Assembly: GCA_007117625.1 (NCBI GenBank)
Contig: SKGE01000037.1
Location: 1-42,594, forward strand
DNA from: Candidatus Izemoplasma sp.
GTDB lineage: Bacteria; Bacillota_I; Bacilli_A; Izemoplasmatales; Izemoplasmataceae
DNA length: 42,594 nt
Direction of reading: 5' to 3'
Of this stretch, positions 40,627 to 42,594 are shown piece after piece (the first letter of the stretch is position 1; the number at the start of each line of letters is the position of its first letter). Position numbers and translations under genes: made by a program. A model generated the notes under the pieces. It did not search any database and had not been told where the DNA came from. It worked only from the letters and a program-made list of their open reading frames with translations.

Positions 40627-40675
40627 ATAAATATTTTAAGTTGTATTATAAGTTCTTTTGTATTAAAATAAAATA

Positions 40676-40688
40676 TGCTATAATAGCA
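40676..40688 (+). promoter_or_regulatory. Promoter of the gntR gene inside a palindrome
   Basis: Extended -10 TG-C-TATAAT (40676-40684) lies within the 13-bp palindrome TGCTAT-A-ATAGCA (40676-40688), a possible autoregulatory operator. The -35 is weak. Confidence 0.5.
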
Positions 40689-40703
40689 TTCGGAGGTGCT
40701 GAA

Positions 40704-41417
40704 ATGAAAAAGAAGAGTAAAACACAACTTGTCTACGATTATATAGAAGAGTTAGTCATTAGCGGTGAAATAAAACCAGGCGAAAGACTTCCAAGTGAAG
40801 CTAAACTCTGCGAAACTTTAGCTGTAAGCCGTGTTTCAGTTCGTGCCGGAATTGAAAAACTAAGTGCTATTGGACTTGTAAGTAAGAAAAAAGGTGGCGG
40901 GACTTACGTCAACAAACCTTCTAGCGAAAACTACTTATCGGTGTTTACACCTACGTTACTGCACAACACTGATTATTTAGAACTTTTAGAAATTCGTCGT
41001 GCTCTCGACAGTTTGTCCGTGCAACTGTGTGCGAAAAACATTACCGAAGCCGGTATCCGCAAGCTCGCACAAATTGTTGAAGACATGGAACACTTAGAAG
41101 AAGACAGTGAGTTTTTTTCACTCGATAAAAAGTTCCACTTATTGATTTCTAAATACTCGAAAAACCGTTTCTTGCATAATATCCACTTAATCGTTTGGGA
41201 TGTTATACAAAAAGCGCTAAGAGAAAACTATAACAAAGTCACGAATACCGACCGGATCGCAGAGCACCGCAAAATTTTTGATGCGATTGTCCATAAAGAT
41301 CAAGATTTAGCTAAAATTTATACCTTGAGACATTTAGAAGAAATTATTGACACATTTGTATGTGAGTACAATCACGAAAGTCAATACGAAGCAATCAAAT
41401 CACAAAGGCGTAAATAA
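40704..41417 (+). CDS. GntR family regulator, FCD (FadR) subfamily
   Basis: 237 residues. N-terminal winged helix (about residues 5-75): LVYDYIEELVISGEIKPGERLPSEAKLCETLAVSRVSVRAGIEKLSAIGLVSKKKGGGTYV, a textbook GntR domain. The C-terminal FCD domain (about 90-225) keeps likely metal-binding residues: Asp and His in LDKKFHLLI, His in IAEHRKIFDAI, His in TLRHLEEI. FCD regulators usually sense organic acids such as lactate, pyruvate or sugar acids. ATG 40704 follows GGAGGTG; a longer frame from 40641 crosses the promoter and is rejected. No metabolic gene follows, so it controls itself or distant genes. Confidence 0.9.
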   Translation: MKKKSKTQLVYDYIEELVISGEIKPGERLPSEAKLCETLAVSRVSVRAGIEKLSAIGLVSKKKGGGTYVNKPSSENYLSVFTPTLLHNTDYLELLEIRRALDSLSVQLCAKNITEAGIRKLAQIVEDMEHLEEDSEFFSLDKKFHLLISKYSKNRFLHNIHLIVWDVIQKALRENYNKVTNTDRIAEHRKIFDAIVHKDQDLAKIYTLRHLEEIIDTFVCEYNHESQYEAIKSQRRK

Positions 41418-41440
41418 TTAACCCGACAAAAAATAAAAAA

Positions 41441-41463
41441 AGAAACGCGCGTTTCTTTTTTTT
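41441..41463 (+). terminator. Terminator of the gntR gene
   Basis: AGAAAC-GCGC-GTTTCT (41441-41456) is extended by A-run and T-run on either side. Confidence 0.85.
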
Positions 41464-41464
41464 G

Positions 41465-41473
41465 TGTTATAAT
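41465..41473 (+). promoter_or_regulatory. tRNA-Leu promoter (-10)
   Basis: TG-T-TATAAT, a perfect extended -10, ten bases before the tRNA. Confidence 0.65.
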
Positions 41474-41482
41474 GCTTAATAG

Positions 41483-41566
41483 GCCAGCATGGTGGAATTG
41501 GTAGACACGCTAGACTCAAAATCTGGTGGCCGTGAGGCCGTGTCGGTTCGACTCCGACTGCTGGTA
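41483..41566 (+). tRNA. tRNA-Leu (anticodon CAA)
   Basis: 84-nt class II tRNA. The acceptor arm GCCAGCA pairs with TGCTGGT (one G-U), with discriminator A at 41566. The D-loop holds GG in AATTGGTAGACACG. The anticodon loop is CTCAAAA, giving anticodon CAA, which reads UUG Leu. A long variable arm (TGGCCGTGAGGCCGT region) fits leucine, and the T-loop is GGTTCGACTCC. CCA is not encoded and must be added post-transcriptionally. Confidence 0.95.
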
Positions 41567-41571
41567 TTTTT

Positions 41572-42594
41572 TTATGCATTGATGGCGTCTAAAAAGAGTT
41601 CTAAAAGAGAACGGTCGTAATAGATGCCTGCATATCTTTTAAGTTCCATGACCGCTTGATTGGTGGTCATTTTTTCTTTATAGGCACGTCCGCTAATCAT
41701 CGTGTCGTATGAATCAATAATTCTCAATATTTTCGCATTGAGCGGAATGTCTTTGCCTTTAAGCCCAAATGGATAGCCAGAGCCATCAACGTTTTCATGA
41801 TGGGTTAAGATTCCGTAAGAAATCCGTTTTAACTGAGGTATCGCATGCGCAATGCGATACCCGTATTCAGGATGTTTTTTAATTGCGTCTAATTCAATAT
41901 CGTTTAAACGCCTTGATAGCGTGAAAATATTGGAACTAACACTTATCTTTCCAATGTCGTGAAGCTTTATTAAAAGTTCAAGGTCTTCCTTGCCTTGGTC
42001 ATCTAAGTCAAGTTTTGGATACATCTTTTTGGCAAGCTTAGTCATTGAAGTCACGTGCTCAGACGTTTCATCACTCGCTTGATACAGTTTGTGTAGGATC
42101 GTTTTGAGAATCAGTTTGCCATGCATCGTGACGTTGTGACTTTTATAGGTAAACAAGTTGTTTTCTGCTTCAAGGTAAACTTTGCTGGTGTCATCGCTAT
42201 TTCGTTTCAAAGCATATCCGAAAGCAGAAGAAACATGGACATCAAACAACTCACTTTCTAATAATGCTTTTTGAATGGATTTTGTCATATTTCGCATTTC
42301 ATCATAATAATCAGGTGGCAAAATCGCCGCAAACTCATCGCCACTTATCCTAAATATTTGAGATTCTTTCGGCAAATGAAGTTTCAACAAGCTTGCGTAG
42401 TACTTAAGGAGTGCATCCCCTTTTGAGTGACCATATAAATCGTTGATGAGTTTTAATCCATTTATATCACACATTAATAAGACATAGATGTCTTCGATTT
42501 TTTCATCCGTTATTTGATTAAAGTGAGTTCGGTTAAATAGATTGGTTAAGGCATCCCGCTGGCTTTGATATTCGAGCGTAGACTCGTATTTCTT
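41572..42594 (-). CDS. GGDEF plus HD-GYP cyclic-di-GMP enzyme, N-terminus outside window
   Basis: The frame stays open from 42594 to the TAA at 41572-41574, so the N-terminus (probably sensor or membrane region) lies beyond the window. GGDEF domain: RDALTNLFNRTHF, then LLMCDINGLKLINDLYGHSKGD and the signature ISGDEF (SGDEF variant, often still active). HD-GYP domain: LIKLHDIGKI (HD pair), HPEYGYRIAH, HHENVDGSGYPFGLKGKDIPLNAKILRIIDSYDTM, with all metal ligands apparently present. The enzyme could both make and break c-di-GMP; in such proteins the HD-GYP half usually hydrolyses it to GMP. It converges on the tRNA gene only six bases away, with no terminator seen between. Confidence 0.9.
   Translation of the reverse strand, partial: KKYESTLEYQSQRDALTNLFNRTHFNQITDEKIEDIYVLLMCDINGLKLINDLYGHSKGDALLKYYASLLKLHLPKESQIFRISGDEFAAILPPDYYDEMRNMTKSIQKALLESELFDVHVSSAFGYALKRNSDDTSKVYLEAENNLFTYKSHNVTMHGKLILKTILHKLYQASDETSEHVTSMTKLAKKMYPKLDLDDQGKEDLELLIKLHDIGKISVSSNIFTLSRRLNDIELDAIKKHPEYGYRIAHAIPQLKRISYGILTHHENVDGSGYPFGLKGKDIPLNAKILRIIDSYDTMISGRAYKEKMTTNQAVMELKRYAGIYYDRSLLELFLDAINA

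Noticed and set aside
40641-40703. Longer start for the GntR regulator
   Set aside because: The added codons cover the promoter and binding site; ATG 40704 begins the usual GntR N-terminus.
1-42594. Use of TGA as tryptophan (Mollicutes code)
   Set aside because: No gene needs it; conserved proteins end at TGA or TAA in the right place and tryptophans are TGG.
1-42594. CRISPR arrays, transposases, integrases or prophage genes
   Set aside because: No regularly spaced direct repeats and no such proteins were seen; similarity between exporter genes is family homology, not a repeat element.

Overview
The window is AT-rich, densely coded DNA, mostly read rightward, with strong GGAGG-type ribosome binding sites, TATAAT-like promoters and intrinsic terminators. 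All genes read through in the standard code, and TGA serves as a genuine stop (for example at the end of the sigma factor gene), so it is not a Mycoplasma/Spiroplasma-type code. The gene set (YdbS/YdbT, RsgI-like anti-sigma factor, many heterodimeric ABC exporters, DUF2892, cyclic-di-GMP enzymes) points to a low-GC Firmicutes/Mollicutes-related bacterium. A free-living Izemoplasma-, Haloplasma- or Acholeplasma-like lineage is my best guess, but that is inference.

Layout. 1-3.3 kb: tail of a short-chain dehydrogenase, a leftward ECF sigma/anti-sigma pair, and a THUMP-type rRNA methyltransferase. 3.4-4.8 kb: a MATE efflux pump. 4.8-16.6 kb: a leftward TetR regulator divergent from a long rightward operon encoding thiolase, 3-ketoacyl reductase, a KAS III/HMG-CoA-synthase-like enzyme with an altered catalytic triad, a complete Liv-type ABC importer, a family-I-like CoA-transferase and two alpha/beta hydrolases. 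The operon reads as a system that imports an organic acid, activates it with CoA and cleaves it to acetyl-CoA. A consensus promoter followed by a 14-bp palindrome (5510-5523) sits at its head.

16.6-22.6 kb: a membrane-anchored Ig-like repeat protein, then MarR plus a heterodimeric ABC exporter. 22.6-27.9 kb: a zinc-ribbon membrane protein, a GT2-like membrane protein, a tocopherol-cyclase-like protein, an aldo/keto reductase, a degenerate-GGDEF/EAL protein and a DUF2188-like protein. 28-32.2 kb: TetR plus a second heterodimeric ABC exporter. 32.3-37.1 kb: a stand-alone E2-like acyltransferase fold, then a third ABC exporter pair preceded by a 28-codon leader ORF and a terminator. 37.1-42.6 kb: YdbS/YdbT, a CoA-disulfide-reductase-like flavoprotein with a DUF2892 partner, a GntR/FCD regulator, tRNA-Leu(CAA) and the end of a GGDEF/HD-GYP protein.

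The most interesting points are: (1) a candidate ribosome-sensing attenuator (leader ORF, antiterminator and terminator) ahead of the third exporter pair, in the style of Bacillus bmrB-bmrCD; (2) a nearly identical dyad element upstream of both marR and the distant MATE gene, suggesting one MarR efflux regulon; (3) three asymmetric exporter pairs in 18 kb under three different kinds of control; and (4) the CoA-ester import/degradation operon with an atypical KAS III protein and an enlarged LivF. No CRISPR array, transposase, integrase or rRNA was seen, and there is no gene-free stretch longer than 300 bases.
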